The notes below the pieces were generated by a model, which saw only the letters and a program-made list of their open reading frames with translations, was not told where the DNA came from and made no database searches. Below are positions 13,652 through 26,262 of a stretch of 64,000 bases of DNA, in pieces; position 1 is the first letter of the stretch, and every line of letters starts with the position of its first letter. Location of the stretch: the NCBI RefSeq assembly GCF_037975245.1, contig NC_092574.1:17674713-17738712 (forward strand), given 5' to 3'. Source of the stretch: Apostichopus japonicus (Eukaryota > Echinodermata > Holothuroidea > Aspidochirotida > Stichopodidae). Both the position numbers and the translations under genes were made by a program.

Positions 13652-15714
13652 ATTTGATATTACCCAACAGAAGCCATCGTAAATAATCATAATTTCGAGA
13701 AAGACAAAGTTTACAGACCTCAAAAATCCTTGGATATTCAATTCGAAGGTCAAGAAACACGCTGCTACATTATCGTATTTGGTTACACATTTCCTATAAT
13801 CAGAAATACTAATGATACTCAATTAGCATTTCATTACATACCAAACTCTTTTTTTTTGCTGTTGTCAAGCTTACATTTCAGGATGTCGAACAGGTTTAGT
13901 AAAACCAGAGAAATATCGATAAAGTGACCAAATAGTACATGAATAGATCTCCACTGCAACATTGGTCAAATATTGATTACAACAACGACACATGCATCGT
14001 CTATTAATACTATGCCACTCAAACACCATACTCATAGACCGCGTGGTTACGATATCGTAACGACGTTACTGGTTGTGTTAAGTCTCATCTTTGATTCAGT
14101 TTGCTCATGCGTGGTTGAAAACTTTGAAATCATAAACAAAAGCTGTCATGGTTGATCGTTGATGATAAGTGGTTACTGCAAACATGCCAAAACAAAATGT
14201 CACGTCTGTAGTCCCTTTTTTAGTAGGGGCGTTTTCGGTTAACCTGGGCGGATGTATATTGTACTGTTGTGGTATGGTACCTATATTGTTTACACTGAAT
14301 GCTTCATATACAGAATCGTGATAAATTATACCTGAGTAAGAACTTGCCAAATGCTATTTGTGTTTTCAAAGTCACTTGTAAATGTTATGTTAAACACACA
14401 ATGTAAACTCGCTATACGTCGTTTTCTTACATAGATGTCTACTGAACCATCGACAACACACAAACAATGCTGTTTATATTTCGTGATATACGGCGGATGT
14501 AACCTTTTCATGATCATCAGCGAATTACGTACCTACCTGTGGGTATGTATATAATCTGCTATATATCAAAACTGCAATAACGTAAACGATTTTCACAATT
14601 TTTCTTCAGGGCATTATCTCAATAACGTATCATATAGCGGTCTGGGGAAGATATTGTATCGCTCTTGCAATGTTAAATATGATATTTTCTTTCCGCATAA
14701 CAATTTCATAAAGCAAAAAGAGAAAAGAAAAGAGGAATGGATAATATGGAAAGATAAAAAACTGTTAATGGAACGTATTTTAGTAAAAGTCAGTTTCACA
14801 TTTCTTCCTCGTAATTTCAGAGGATGTTAGTATCACGTGAGAACATTTGATTTTCTATTATGTTCCAACACTTCTAATATTTCTCTATTTTAAACGTGTA
14901 TTTCAAGCAATAAAAATCTCGCAGTAGGTAATAGCATTGTGCACAATGTTGATACGCTTACATCTATGCATATGGAAACCCATCGTGGTGTGGTTAATAG
15001 AGAACACATCTTGATGGATTTTCTAATATTAGAGATGCTACATGTTTTGATGTCACCTATACGTATAACCCCCTCCCCCCCCCACCACACACACGCACAC
15101 AAACCCGAGCACAATACATTATTTTAGTTTCGTTTACAGGTAACACTATATGCGTTTTCGAAATTTATTTACTCGTTTTCTATAAAATTATTTTGATATG
15201 GTTCATGTTTTGTCATTTATACAGTCATATTTTATTGTCAACTTTTCAATTATTTTGATGTTACATTTTACAGGATCCTAAACATGTGAGCAAATCCTTA
15301 CGGGCGCTATGATGTAGTTCTTTACGCTCTTTATCATATAATTACTGCAGATAACATTTTTCTGTCCCGAATATTATATTCAACAGTAGACGAGCCCAAG
15401 TTTAAATCGGATATGAATATCTGATAGGCATGTAACTGACGTGTTTGATGTTTGTTTGATAAAAGGAGAGGCTGGTGGTATCAAGAATTGTTAATAGAGT
15501 GAGGTGTAACACAATAGTCGGAGGTGATACACAGTCATGCGCATGGCGGCTAGTCATACATCCTTAAGGTAATCATGCAATGTTTTAAAGTAAGCATCAG
15601 TGATACGTTTCAATACTATACGATTAAAGCAAGTCTGAAGCATACACTATACATCTTACAGACCCCCCCTTTTGCTATTTTTTTGTTATATTTTGTGCTG
15701 AAAGGGTTAAACTG
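13652..15714. other. Unassigned AT-rich DNA
   Basis: A short frame from an ATG at 14012 has a hydrophobic stretch (IVTTLLVVLSLIFDSV) but is only 48 residues with no supporting context. A C run lies near 15068-15082. No repeat family is recognised. Confidence 0.45.
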
Positions 15715-16140
15715 TGGAATGTAGCCAGATTATAGCATTCTATTCCAAGAGCTTATACCTCATCCCATTATCTAGTCCTATATAGAAAAGAGAAACCAAT
15801 GGAATATAGCCTAAATGTAGCATTCTTTCTCTGAACTTCACTTGTCTCTGTATCTTATCCAATAGAAAAGAGCAGTCTATGGAAACTAACTATTACATTC
15901 TTATAAGAGCTTTCCTTGTTCATGTATATCTCGTCTTGTAGAAATGAGCTACCTATGGAATATAGCCTAAATATAGCATTCGATTTATGAACTTCACTAA
16001 GTCCATGTATATCTCGTCGTATAGAAGTGAGCTACCTATGGAATATAGCCTAAATATAGCATTCGATTCATGAGCTTCTCTTCTCCGATGATCAAAAGAG
16101 GTAATTTATTGAATATAGCAGAACTAGAGCATTCACGGAG
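15715..16140. repeat. Degenerate ~80-bp minisatellite, six units
   Basis: Units beginning TGGAATATAGCC..TAGCATTC start at 15715, 15800, 15880, 15956, 16039 and 16109. Each continues with an AGCTT/AACTTCA core and ends in ATAGAAAAGAG or ATAGAAGTGAGC. Spacings are 85, 80, 76, 83 and 70. The fourth and fifth units are most alike; the third and last are most diverged. The TAG-containing units keep no frame open. Confidence 0.85.
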
Positions 16141-17019
16141 ATTGTACTTTTCCTCTAATATTCACTTTGTCATGATTAGGTGTGTGATGCATTCATTTTG
16201 ATATTCGAAATCGCCAGCCCCCCCCCGATAAGAAAAAAAATCATGATGTAAAATAGTGCCTTTGCTTTTGTATGTAATTCTGTCATAATCAAGCCAATTG
16301 AAAAATTTATCAACCTGTCAAAGTGTAGAATTATTTTTAACAATTTTATTTGTAAACAGTTATTTAAATAAAAATTAGTATGTTTCGTTTGTCAGTAGGT
16401 TGTATATATAAATTTAACAAGTCAAGGTTATCGTTAACAAGCAAAAAAAAAATAAATATTGCGTAAAAAATCTCAACATAGTTTAATTTTAAGGTTGTGT
16501 TGGAAAAACGGGATACTTGGTCAAAGAACCGAATAATTTAGCATTTTAATAACATATCTCGCTCAAGAGGGGCAGGGTGGGGGGGGGGAGGGGAATCGCC
16601 ACATCTCTATTGTCAGTCGGAGGGCTGGGAGCAATGTTCAATCCGGGGAGTTTTGTACCTTCAGTCTGGGCAGAACTAGCCACTCCCCCGTTGGGCCCAT
16701 GACTCCCTGAAGTAATGATTTAGTGGTGTGATGTGTCACATCTTTCTTTTCTACTTCAAACGAACATTCACGAATATTTATCATCAGGAAATTGTCTCTA
16801 GACCTTGTTACTCCTCTAAAGGTAGTTACGAAGCTTAATCTTGCGCTCATATCTAAACTAGATTTCAAAATAAGCCGAGCATGAGTGCGTCGAGTACATA
16901 TCTACAAGTAGTAGTACGAGTACGAACTCAGTACAAGTTTACTCTATAGACTTCAAATATTCGTGAACTTGTAGGATGACAACGCAGAATTTACAATGAA
17001 TGAATAATAAAATACATAC
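16141..17019. other. Unassigned DNA
   Basis: C and G runs lie near 16217 and 16577-16591. A cluster of GAGTAC/GTAC words lies at 16890-16943. No gene is recognised. Confidence 0.45.
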
Positions 17020-17021
17020 GA

Positions 17022-17325
17022 TCGAATCGTCATCTTCATCGTCACAGTCATCTACACCATCATTGTCAGCGCTACCGTTATCCCCATCGCCATCGTCATC
17101 TACATCGTCGTCATCATCGTCATCATTGTCATCATCGCCATCATCGTCATCATTGTCATCATCGTCATCATCGTCATCGTCGCCATCGCCATCGCCATCG
17201 TCATCATCGTCATCGTCATCGTCATCATCGTCGTCGTCGTCGTCATCATCGTCATCATTATCGTCGTCATCGTCATCGCCATCGTCATCGTCATCGTCAT
17301 CACCATTGTCAGCGTCAACATTGCC
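17022..17325. repeat. CAT/CGT triplet array (Asp or Ser coding in translation)
   Basis: An imperfect array of TCATCG, TCGTCG and CCATCG units, about 300 bp. It reads as poly-Asp on the minus strand and poly-Ser in one + frame. The + frame continues about 60 residues beyond the repeat to 17515, but that tail has no motif I recognise and no splice context, so I do not call a gene. Many CG dinucleotides distinguish it from the CAT array at 2536-2964. Confidence 0.93.
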
Positions 17326-18655
17326 ATCTTTAAGCCCAGCTTTAGAACTTAACATATCTATTGCAATGAAATCGTTCTATGATAACTATTCTCAATGTCC
17401 GTGTAATGATTTCCAACGAAGATCTCTTTCACCTGTTTTTGATGCATTTGCAAAAATAATATGGAAAAACAAAACTCTGGGTGACTATATAATGCCGTTA
17501 AAAAATTCGATCTAATGTTGATTATCTGGCGTCTTGATTTATTTTTACATTTCGTGTGACTTATTTTACACTTGAATTATTATCACGATGACGATTGTAT
17601 CCATGTCCACGAGTCTTGAGGGGATTACAAAACCAACAGCCTATACGTGACGCTGGAAAGATGTAAATCGGCCAATCTTTTGCATTGCAAATGTAGTCGA
17701 TATAGCGTGGGTGGAAACATTACGTACGTACAACCGCCGAGTGACAACTTAACATTTGTCACCATAATAACTCTCTTAGGACCATTGCCAGGAAAATTAT
17801 GTAACTTTTCTCTCTATCAAATCTATAAATTAACAGTCAAAAACCTTTAGAACGGCGCATAATCTGTTTTTACCATTTACACATATGTATATAACGTTAC
17901 TTACAAAGTGAATGGGAACCGATCTTTGAAAGTGTCAGGAATTCTGACTTATTCGTATAATTTAACTTCCTTTGGTCTCAAATGGTGCACTCCAAAAAAC
18001 CTAATGAAAATGTAAAAATAAAGCATAATATTTCATTCTGCATGAGGTGCAAATCACTTTCACTTTTCACTTTCGACAAAGAATGCAATTATTTCACTGC
18101 CTGAAAGAGACGCCATTATGTAGAAGATACATTGTAGCTCTTCAAGGCCTGTGAAGTTACAACCCATCAGAAAGAAAATACTGTTGGGGTTAAAAATGTC
18201 CGTCGACACATGACGATATGCGGGGTCTTACTGTAATCGGAGTATAGCTAGCTCTATGAATATCACAAAATAGTAAACTCTGATCATTGTGAGCTGTCAC
18301 GCTAGCGTGATAAGTGAATAAAAGACAAAGTTGATTTGATCATGCAGTAACTCTGTGCTGATGGTCAGATTTTGCTGTCCTTAATTCAGTTTATATGTTA
18401 CGGTGATCGAGTTAATTGGCGTCGGAATCAATCGGGCAGTTTTCACGGCAAGCTTCAGGCATCCTCTCAAGGTATGAATTCTCACTCTTGGGAAGTAAAG
18501 GGGCTTTAAATCAAATACAAATCTACTTTAAAACTGAGACGAGAATATATAGGTCTACTTTGTGTTAATACAAGAGTACAGGTATACTATCAAGATGGTA
18601 TACTATTCATTATAAGCGTGGTCCGATCAACTACATATCCGATCAACTATATCCA
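17326..18655. other. Unassigned AT-rich DNA
   Basis: No exon, RNA gene or repeat family was recognised. Confidence 0.5.
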
Positions 18656-18898
18656 GGAGTGTTAGCTCAGTGGTTAACGCCGGTGCCTTCCAATCATAAG
18701 GTCCCCGGTTCGAGTGACTCCAAGATGAATGTATGTCGTCCAGTTACAGAGTTGTTGACAATTCATAATCATGGACGTAAAATATGAGTGTAAGAGACTG
18801 ACTTCGGCCAGCTTGCGGCTTTGATAAGCCAATGAGGCTTCTTCGCGAGTTCCTGCTTGCATGCAGGAGGATCTAAAATACATGCAATACATACATAT
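18656..18898 (+). mobile_element. tRNA-derived SINE, copy B
   Basis: This is the best-preserved copy of the family. Box A is TAGCTCAGTGG (18663-18673) and box B is GGTTCGAGTGACTCC (from 18707). The ends of the tRNA-like head (GGAGT and ACTCC) still pair. The body matches copy A but keeps the TTCTTCGCGAGTTCCTGC segment missing there. It ends in a CATACATA tail. The 72-residue minus-strand frame is antisense SINE. No clear target-site duplication was seen. Confidence 0.9.
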
Positions 18899-19713
18899 AA
18901 CTGAACTGCACCTCAGTTACCTCACCTGTCATTGTAACTATGTAAACTATGACTCCTTTTAATTTCAAAGAGAGCATTACTTTGGTTATAATGACATTAA
19001 TTTATGTTCTGTAAATGTTTATACTTTTCAATAGAATGTTTCTTGAAAAACTCGACTCTGCACTTATTGTATTATCATTTAGTCAGTCTGCAAACTTGGT
19101 ATGATTTCACTCTCAGACAATAAATAAATTCAGTTCTCGAAAATGTCATATTTTAAGGACTTCTATAACGCTGTAAATAAAATCTTGCTCTTTTATAGTA
19201 ACTCCGTATACATGAACAACTTTGCGGAAAGCTTCACGGCTCTAATGTAGATAATGTATATAATTCACAGTGATACTTTTATCAAATGGATGACTTAAGG
19301 CTAACAAATGATAATTTTACGGGCCATTAGATATATGCTAGTGGTGAAGGTTAAATTTCACAATATCATCTTTACTTTTTAAAAATTTACATTCCAACCT
19401 GCCGATAGGCTTTTTTGTCAAATTGTCTGGACAAATACGTTAATTTAAAAGTCACATCAGTAAGTACGTTCTTGAGATTATAAAAAAAAATGATATTTTT
19501 ATCTCAAATAACATGATTAGTTACGTTAAAACATATTCAAGGACAGAAAGTGATGTATTTCATTTTTGTATTCCGTATGAGTCTTACTTTGCTACAGGTT
19601 AAAGAATAAAACGGTGGTGCTTTAGTTTGGCAATATCAATTAATCCCGGGAGACAGATGTTCAGATTATCATCATTGTTTCTCTCTTTAAAGGAGAAAGG
19701 AAATGTAAATATT
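18899..19713. other. Unassigned AT-rich DNA
   Basis: No gene or repeat family was recognised. Confidence 0.5.
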
Positions 19714-20702
19714 ATAGATAGATAGATCTATCTATAGATAGATCTATCTATAGATGGATGAATGGATATATGGATGGATAGATGGTTGGATGGATGGATG
19801 GATGGATAGGTGGATAGATGGATGGATGGATGGATGGATGGGTGGATAGATGGTTGGATGGATGGATATATAAAAAGATAGATGGATCAATGGATATATG
19901 GATGGATGGATATATGGATGGATGGATGGATGGTTGGATGGATGGATGGATGGATGGATGGATGGATGGATGGATGGATGGATGGATGGATGGTTGGATG
20001 GATGGATGGATAGATGGATGGTTGGATGGGTGGATGGATAGGTGGATGGATAGATAGATAGATGGATAAATGGATGGATGGATAAATGGATGGATGGATA
20101 GATGGATGGATGGATGGATAAATGGATGGATAAATGGATGGATGGATGGATAGGTGGATAGATGGATGGATATATGGGTGGATAGATAGATGGATGGATG
20201 GATGGATTGATGGATAGGTGGATGGATGGATGGATGGATGGATGGATGGATGGATGGATGGATGGATGGATGGATGGATGGATGGATGGATGGATGGATG
20301 GATGGATGGATGGATAGATGGATGGTTGGATGGATGGATGGATAGGTGGATGGATGGATGGATGGATGGATGGATGGATGGATGGATGAATGGATGGATA
20401 AATGGATGGATGGATGGATAGGTGGATGGATGGATGGGTGGATAGATAGATAGATAGATGGATGGATGGATAAATAGATAGATGGATAAATGGATGGATG
20501 GATGGATGGATAGATAGATGGATGGTTGGATGGATGGATGGATAGGTGGATGGATGGATGGGTGGATAGATAGATGGATGGATGAATGGATGGGTGGATA
20601 GATGGATGGATGGATAGATGGATAAATAGATAGATGGATAAATGGATGGATGGATGGATGGATGGATGGATGGATGGATGGATGGATGGATGGATGGATG
20701 GA

Positions 20703-20937
<235 letters not shown>

Positions 20938-21272
20938 ATGGATGGCTGGATGGATGGATGGATGGATGGATGGATGGATGGATGGATGGATGGATGGATG
21001 GATGGATGGATGGATGGATGGATGGATGGATGGATGGATGGATGGATGGATAGGTGGATGGATGGATGGGTGGATGGATGGATGGATGGATGAATGGATG
21101 GGTGGATAGATGGATGGATGGATAGATGGATAAATAGATAGATGGATAAATGGATGGATGGATGGATGGATGGATGGATGGATGGATGGATGGATGGATG
21201 GATGGATGGATGGATGGATGGATGGATGGATGGATGGATGGATGGATGGATGGATGGATGGATGGATGGATG

Positions 21273-21505
<233 letters not shown>

Positions 21506-21660
21506 ATGGATGGATGGATGGATGGATGGATGGATGGATGGATGGATGGATGGATGGATGGATGGATGGATGGATGGATGGATGGATGGATGGATGGATG
21601 GATGGATGGATGGATGGATGGATGGATGGATGGATGGATGGATGGATGGATGGATGGATA

Positions 21661-22681
21661 CATATGTATTCTCTGGCTTCACGTGGATTCGTGTTTATTA
21701 TATATATCGTTACATGTGACAATTAATTCTTGGTTTTAACTCACTGACTTATATAACCTTAACTTGGTATTCACGTCAGGGTTCAGTTATGAGTTTTACA
21801 GAGACCTCATGCAACACAAATAAAAATGCTGGAAGATTTCATGGCAAACCAGTAAAATCACCACAATAAATCATAGGTATGTGTATTGCTTCATAGCTTA
21901 ATAAGATAATTTCATATTTTAAGTGGTACTTGACGAATCTTGTCATTGATATGATTATCACGAACAAACTTTACTGTCATAAAACTTACGTAATAATTTC
22001 CTGACGTGAAATGAAATTGATTCTGCTAAATAACACATTTGTTAAACTTTCTGTTCTTTCTGCACACGTTTGGCCTAATAATATGCAGTGCAATGATGTA
22101 ATATTATATACTACCTTGATCAGTTTGAAAGGTTAATACGGAAAATACGCTCACATTTTTTCACCTTGTTTGTTTAATATATTTTCTGTAATTTTGTTTG
22201 TACCGTGATTTGTTCATCGATCACAATTGTCCAGTCAGAGTAAATCTTATTTCCATCCATCCTCCATTTACCCCCCCCCCCCCCCCTCTTCTATTATATA
22301 TACAAATACAAACGAGATTATATCAGTTATGTTTTAATTAAAATAAAATAAATAAAAATGAGAAAAATGTATGTAAAACATCCCTCCACCACGACTTTAT
22401 TGCACATTTAATATCATTAAATACTTCTATAATACCCCCACAGGCAACAGTTAATGTGGAGTTTCTTATCTTTCTAAGCGTTCCATGAAGGTTTCCTCAT
22501 TTCTGTCTGTTTATTTCTTATATTCTGTCGGAAACCTGAATTAAGATGTGTGAGTGCTGTCACTGTAAGCAATGTGCCAAACAACGTCTTAGCAACCAAC
22601 CAACGAGATGTCATTCACCCTGAGTTGGAGAAAGCAGTTTTTGTCTTACTAAAAAAAAACAAAAAAAAAAACAGGCAGAAT

Positions 22682-22683
<2 letters not shown>
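21661..22683. other. Unassigned AT-rich DNA
   Basis: A long C run lies at about 22271-22286. No gene is recognised. Confidence 0.5.

Positions 22684-22708
<25 letters not shown>
22684..22708. repeat. (GA)n microsatellite
   Basis: About twelve GA units, preceded by an A-rich stretch. Confidence 0.9.
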
Positions 22709-22712
<4 letters not shown>

Positions 22713-22894
22713 AGAGGAAGTATCAATACTTGATTAAACAAGATTGTTCTCCCCAAGAAAAACTACAGGTAGTTTGTATGTATCAGATATGTATTACAAA
22801 GTATATAGATTGAAAACAACATTGCCTATAAATTACAATGTTAGTATACAGAGCGATGTACAATTTGTTCTTCAAGCGAAATAGGTGTCTCTTT

Positions 22895-22897
<3 letters not shown>

Positions 22898-22976
<79 letters not shown>
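22898..22976. repeat. (TA)n microsatellite, 3' tail of tRNA-like element
   Basis: A TA run of about 70 bases lies 3' of the minus-strand tRNA-like sequence at 23006-23077, so it may be that element's expanded tail. Confidence 0.9.
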
Positions 22977-23005
22977 TAGAATTTTAGTGAGTTGAAAAGC
23001 TTCCA

Positions 23006-23077
23006 GCCTCCACCGGGATTCGAACCCTGGACTCCCGCTTCATATGCGGACACCCTAACCAACTAGGTTATAGAGGC
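23006..23077 (-). pseudogene. tRNA-like sequence / SINE head (minus strand)
   Basis: On the minus strand these 72 bases fold like a tRNA. The acceptor arms GCCTCTA and TGGAGGC pair over seven bases. Box A is TAACCTAGTTGG and box B is GGTTCGAATCCC. A 7-base anticodon loop, ATATGAA, is closed by CCGC/GCGG. The loop would give anticodon AUG, which is not a normal animal tRNA, and the D and T stems each carry a mismatch, so a functional tRNA is unlikely. With the TA tail downstream it is better read as a SINE head or tRNA pseudogene. Confidence 0.7.
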
Positions 23078-23214
23078 TGATTGAATGTCCAGAGGTTCCA
23101 AACCGAATAAGGATGGTCGTAATTATTGTAGTGCGCATGCACGCGACAATATTGGCTTTACTGGTCAAGTGAACAATACCTACGTGACTGGACGTTGAAA
23201 CTTAAAGTTTCATA

Positions 23215-23246
23215 TAGCCTCTGTAAATTTGCAGTTTCAGAGGCTA
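23215..23246. repeat. Hairpin with 9-bp arms, TAGCCTCTG/CAGAGGCTA
   Basis: The arms at 23215-23223 and 23238-23246 are perfect inverted repeats around a 14-base loop. The arm word AGCCTCT also forms the 5' acceptor strand of the tRNA-like element 140 bp away, which suggests a common element. Confidence 0.75.
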
Positions 23247-26187
23247 GCTGCGTAGCAAAATTTATTCTAAGTTTGTCACGGCCCTCACAAGCGCCCTCAC
23301 TTTGTCGGTACCAACATTATGTCTTTACTCCTTGGTGTGTTTTCCGCCCAAAAATAACACCATGAACAACCGAAAAGTTCTTCCTAATACTGCAAGCACT
23401 CCATGCGTACTACAATACTGCGTATTTTGCAAATACAGTTCTACTTCCACTGTAGGCATTTGCAAACCTGTATTGAACAATGCTAGTTCTGTTCCGATTA
23501 CATATTTGCCTTACTCTAGAGATCAGTCAGAAATACACCCCCCCCCCCACCTCCTCCCTCCGCCTATTTTAAGTTATAGGTTAGACTGTTTCAATGACGC
23601 AATGGTGTCGCTAGGTACTCGCGAGAGGCTATGCTAAGTGAACATCTACATAAGAAAAAAAGATTACATATCCTTGATAACCTGTATACTGCTTGTCATC
23701 AGTCGAAGTCGTGTAAAACGTTGAATAATACATTGAATAATAATGTTAATTTGCATCTCTCGAATTCACTCAGTTTAAATATATACCCTTCGATTTGGAC
23801 AATATGCCTTCCATTTCACAATTTTTTTATTTTGTGTATGTTTTTTATAAAGATGTCCAACCTCCTATGAGACCGAAAGCATTATATGTTTTCATTTGAT
23901 CGTTATTAAGGAAAGAGGTAGCTAGATTTTAATCTTGAATAATCAAAGCATCTCACTTGAGGTTCCCTTTTTACGAAAAACATTTATATTTAGTAAGATA
24001 TCATTGAATCGGCATTACTGTAAGCAATACCGAAACAAGGAAGACCTTCTCTGGCGTAAAACTAGATATAGTGGGGCGTGGAGGGGCGTGAGGGGGGGGG
24101 GGGAGGTAGGATATGTAGCCGTTACTGGCTGTAATTTGGTAGCCATGATGACAAATTTGTAAATGCACTGCAAACATGTTATTTGATGCGATATGTAAGT
24201 ATTATGGTTCTCACTGAGTTTTTGTGTTGTGTCTAAAGAACTGAATTATTTGCATGTGTGCTGAATAGGTTAAGCAGTCCAGCCGCTTTCTTTGATGACC
24301 TTCATAATGGTCAAAGGGTCATTTCTCAACACATGATATAGAAGTATAACTTGGACAGCTCTCAGTGTTCTTCTAAACGGTATTAACCTTAATTGTGTGT
24401 CTAAAGTGAACCTATCACGTGTGGTAGAGATACTTGTCGTGAACAACTGCCCTTAAAGCAGTTGGGAGCAATCTTAACCTATTTTTAGGGATATATCACA
24501 AGCTCAATGGTCCTTTAAAAACTGCTAACATCATCTAATGATGACATTGGTTTCAGTGTCAACACTGTTAACATTCTACATTGAAAATGTGAAGGAAAAA
24601 AAACACAGAGAGACATTAAAAACACAGAGAGACATTAAAAAATGTCACAACCTAGCGGTATAATATGACATCAGAGATTAACAAAATGGCAGCTTCCAGA
24701 TATGATTATTCTTAGTTGTTTTCTAGAGTTGTTCTTCACAGAGATCTATGTCACATAAGCTAGAGATGATGATTTGGGGTTTTGTGTCCCCTTTAAACCC
24801 TGTTATCCCCCCCCCCCGCCCTCTCCCCCCAAACTGACCAAGAGTTCTCTTCGGTATTTCGAGGAATTTGTCACCACATAATCACCGCATAATCTCTCAT
24901 ACATAATACGATTTTCAATGTTTTTTAATGACGTTTGCAGTTAACCAAACATACGGATACCTAAAGGCTATTCAACTCTTTCTTTAACGATAATTTTTTA
25001 TATATGAAATCCAACCAATGACAGTTAAGCTAATCTGTTGCATTGAACATTCGGTAGTTGCGAGATTTATTAAAGTTTGCAAAACTCTCAGAATAATCAA
25101 GATAAAACTTTATAAAAAAAAGGGAAAAAAAGAAGATTGTTACAAGCTTTTTTATGTTGCTGCCTCCATGATATTAATCACTGTAGTCAGAAAATGAATA
25201 TTTCAAGAATTCCCGAATCACAACGTTTACAGATGAACATTTGTGTAACGAGTTGTAACCTTGTAAGAAGTGTTTCTAGGGCAGATGTTTACACTCGACT
25301 TTCGTTTTGCTTGCATGGGGTGTAGCTGTTCAGGTATTAAGGGCAACTGTTACAGAATATGGTGCATGAAATTGGCCTTGATATTATTCTACATAAGAGG
25401 CATCTGTAAGAATTTATTATATGAATTGGTTACAGGGACCCAGACACAGATTTGAGATGGAAACGGGAAGGGGAGGGGGGGATGACGTAGTAAGATCATG
25501 TTCAGTTGTGCAACAATCACGGCATGTGACGACAACACGCCAGTTTTAAGGTCATTGCTGTGGAACTTAAGGTGTGTGTATCTTGCGGGGGGGGGGGGGG
25601 TGGGGGTGTACCGTACAGCCCTGTCACCAACCGTTATGGTATCCTCATACAAATATGGAGACCAATAAGATCTCATTGAACAATTTCTTACGGTTTATTC
25701 TGAAGTAAACAGTTCTGTTTTCCACAAATTCAATATAAAGTTTCATTGGTTTGTTTGCCAAACCATTCAAGTTTACGACTAGTTTCATCTTTGTCGAGAA
25801 AGATTTTGGCAGAGGTAACTAAATATGATTTAATATGTTCATCTCTGTTTCATAAACAGCCGTGTGTGATACTTTATATTTAACTCCCTCTCTCTCTTTC
25901 TGAGTATTGTACTAATAAGATGGCTATTTTCACAGTCTAAAGGTTCCCACCATCTTAATCCACTCTATACACAAAACCTCGTTTTTATGTCGTTGTTCAT
26001 TTTAACTTAAGGGAGACTATATCTGTTGATACTTGGAAACGTTTTAAGTATATAACTACATATTCCAAGCAAGACATTTTCCATTAGTGCTGCACGATAA
26101 TTATACACATGTAAGGTAGCGTGGTGGGTGTGAATGTTTCATGGAGACGAGATTTTAATGAACTCAATATTGTTTGCTATCTCTAGT
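23247..26187. other. Unassigned DNA with several G/C runs
   Basis: G or C runs occur near 23538, 24092, 24808 and 25587. A 21-bp direct duplication (ACACAGAGAGACATTAAAAA core) lies at 24602-24645. Short frames, including 23302-23637, have no recognisable domains. No gene is called. Confidence 0.45.
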
Positions 26188-26262
26188 GGCAATAGCATTA
26201 GCTGCATTATTGCATAAGAATTGGCATTAGCATAAGCTTTAGCATTGACATTAGTATTAGTA
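26188..26262. repeat. Degenerate GCATTA-type short repeat
   Basis: The words GCATTAG, GCATTA and GCATAAG recur at 6-18 base intervals in a short, imperfect tandem region. Confidence 0.6.

Noticed and set aside
13478-13822. 114-residue minus-strand frame
   Set aside because: Antisense of SINE copy A; similar frames occur over copies B and C.
13973-14155. Small frame with hydrophobic segment, possible secreted peptide
   Set aside because: Only about 48 residues from the ATG, no cleavage or repeat peptide pattern, and no support from context.
17000-17515. 171-residue Ser-rich + frame, possible exon
   Set aside because: Over half is triplet repeat. The remaining ~60 residues have no recognisable domain, and no matching splice context is evident.
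23006-23077. Functional tRNA gene on the minus strand
   Set aside because: The loop gives an AUG anticodon, and the D and T stems carry mismatches; a SINE head or pseudogene is more likely.
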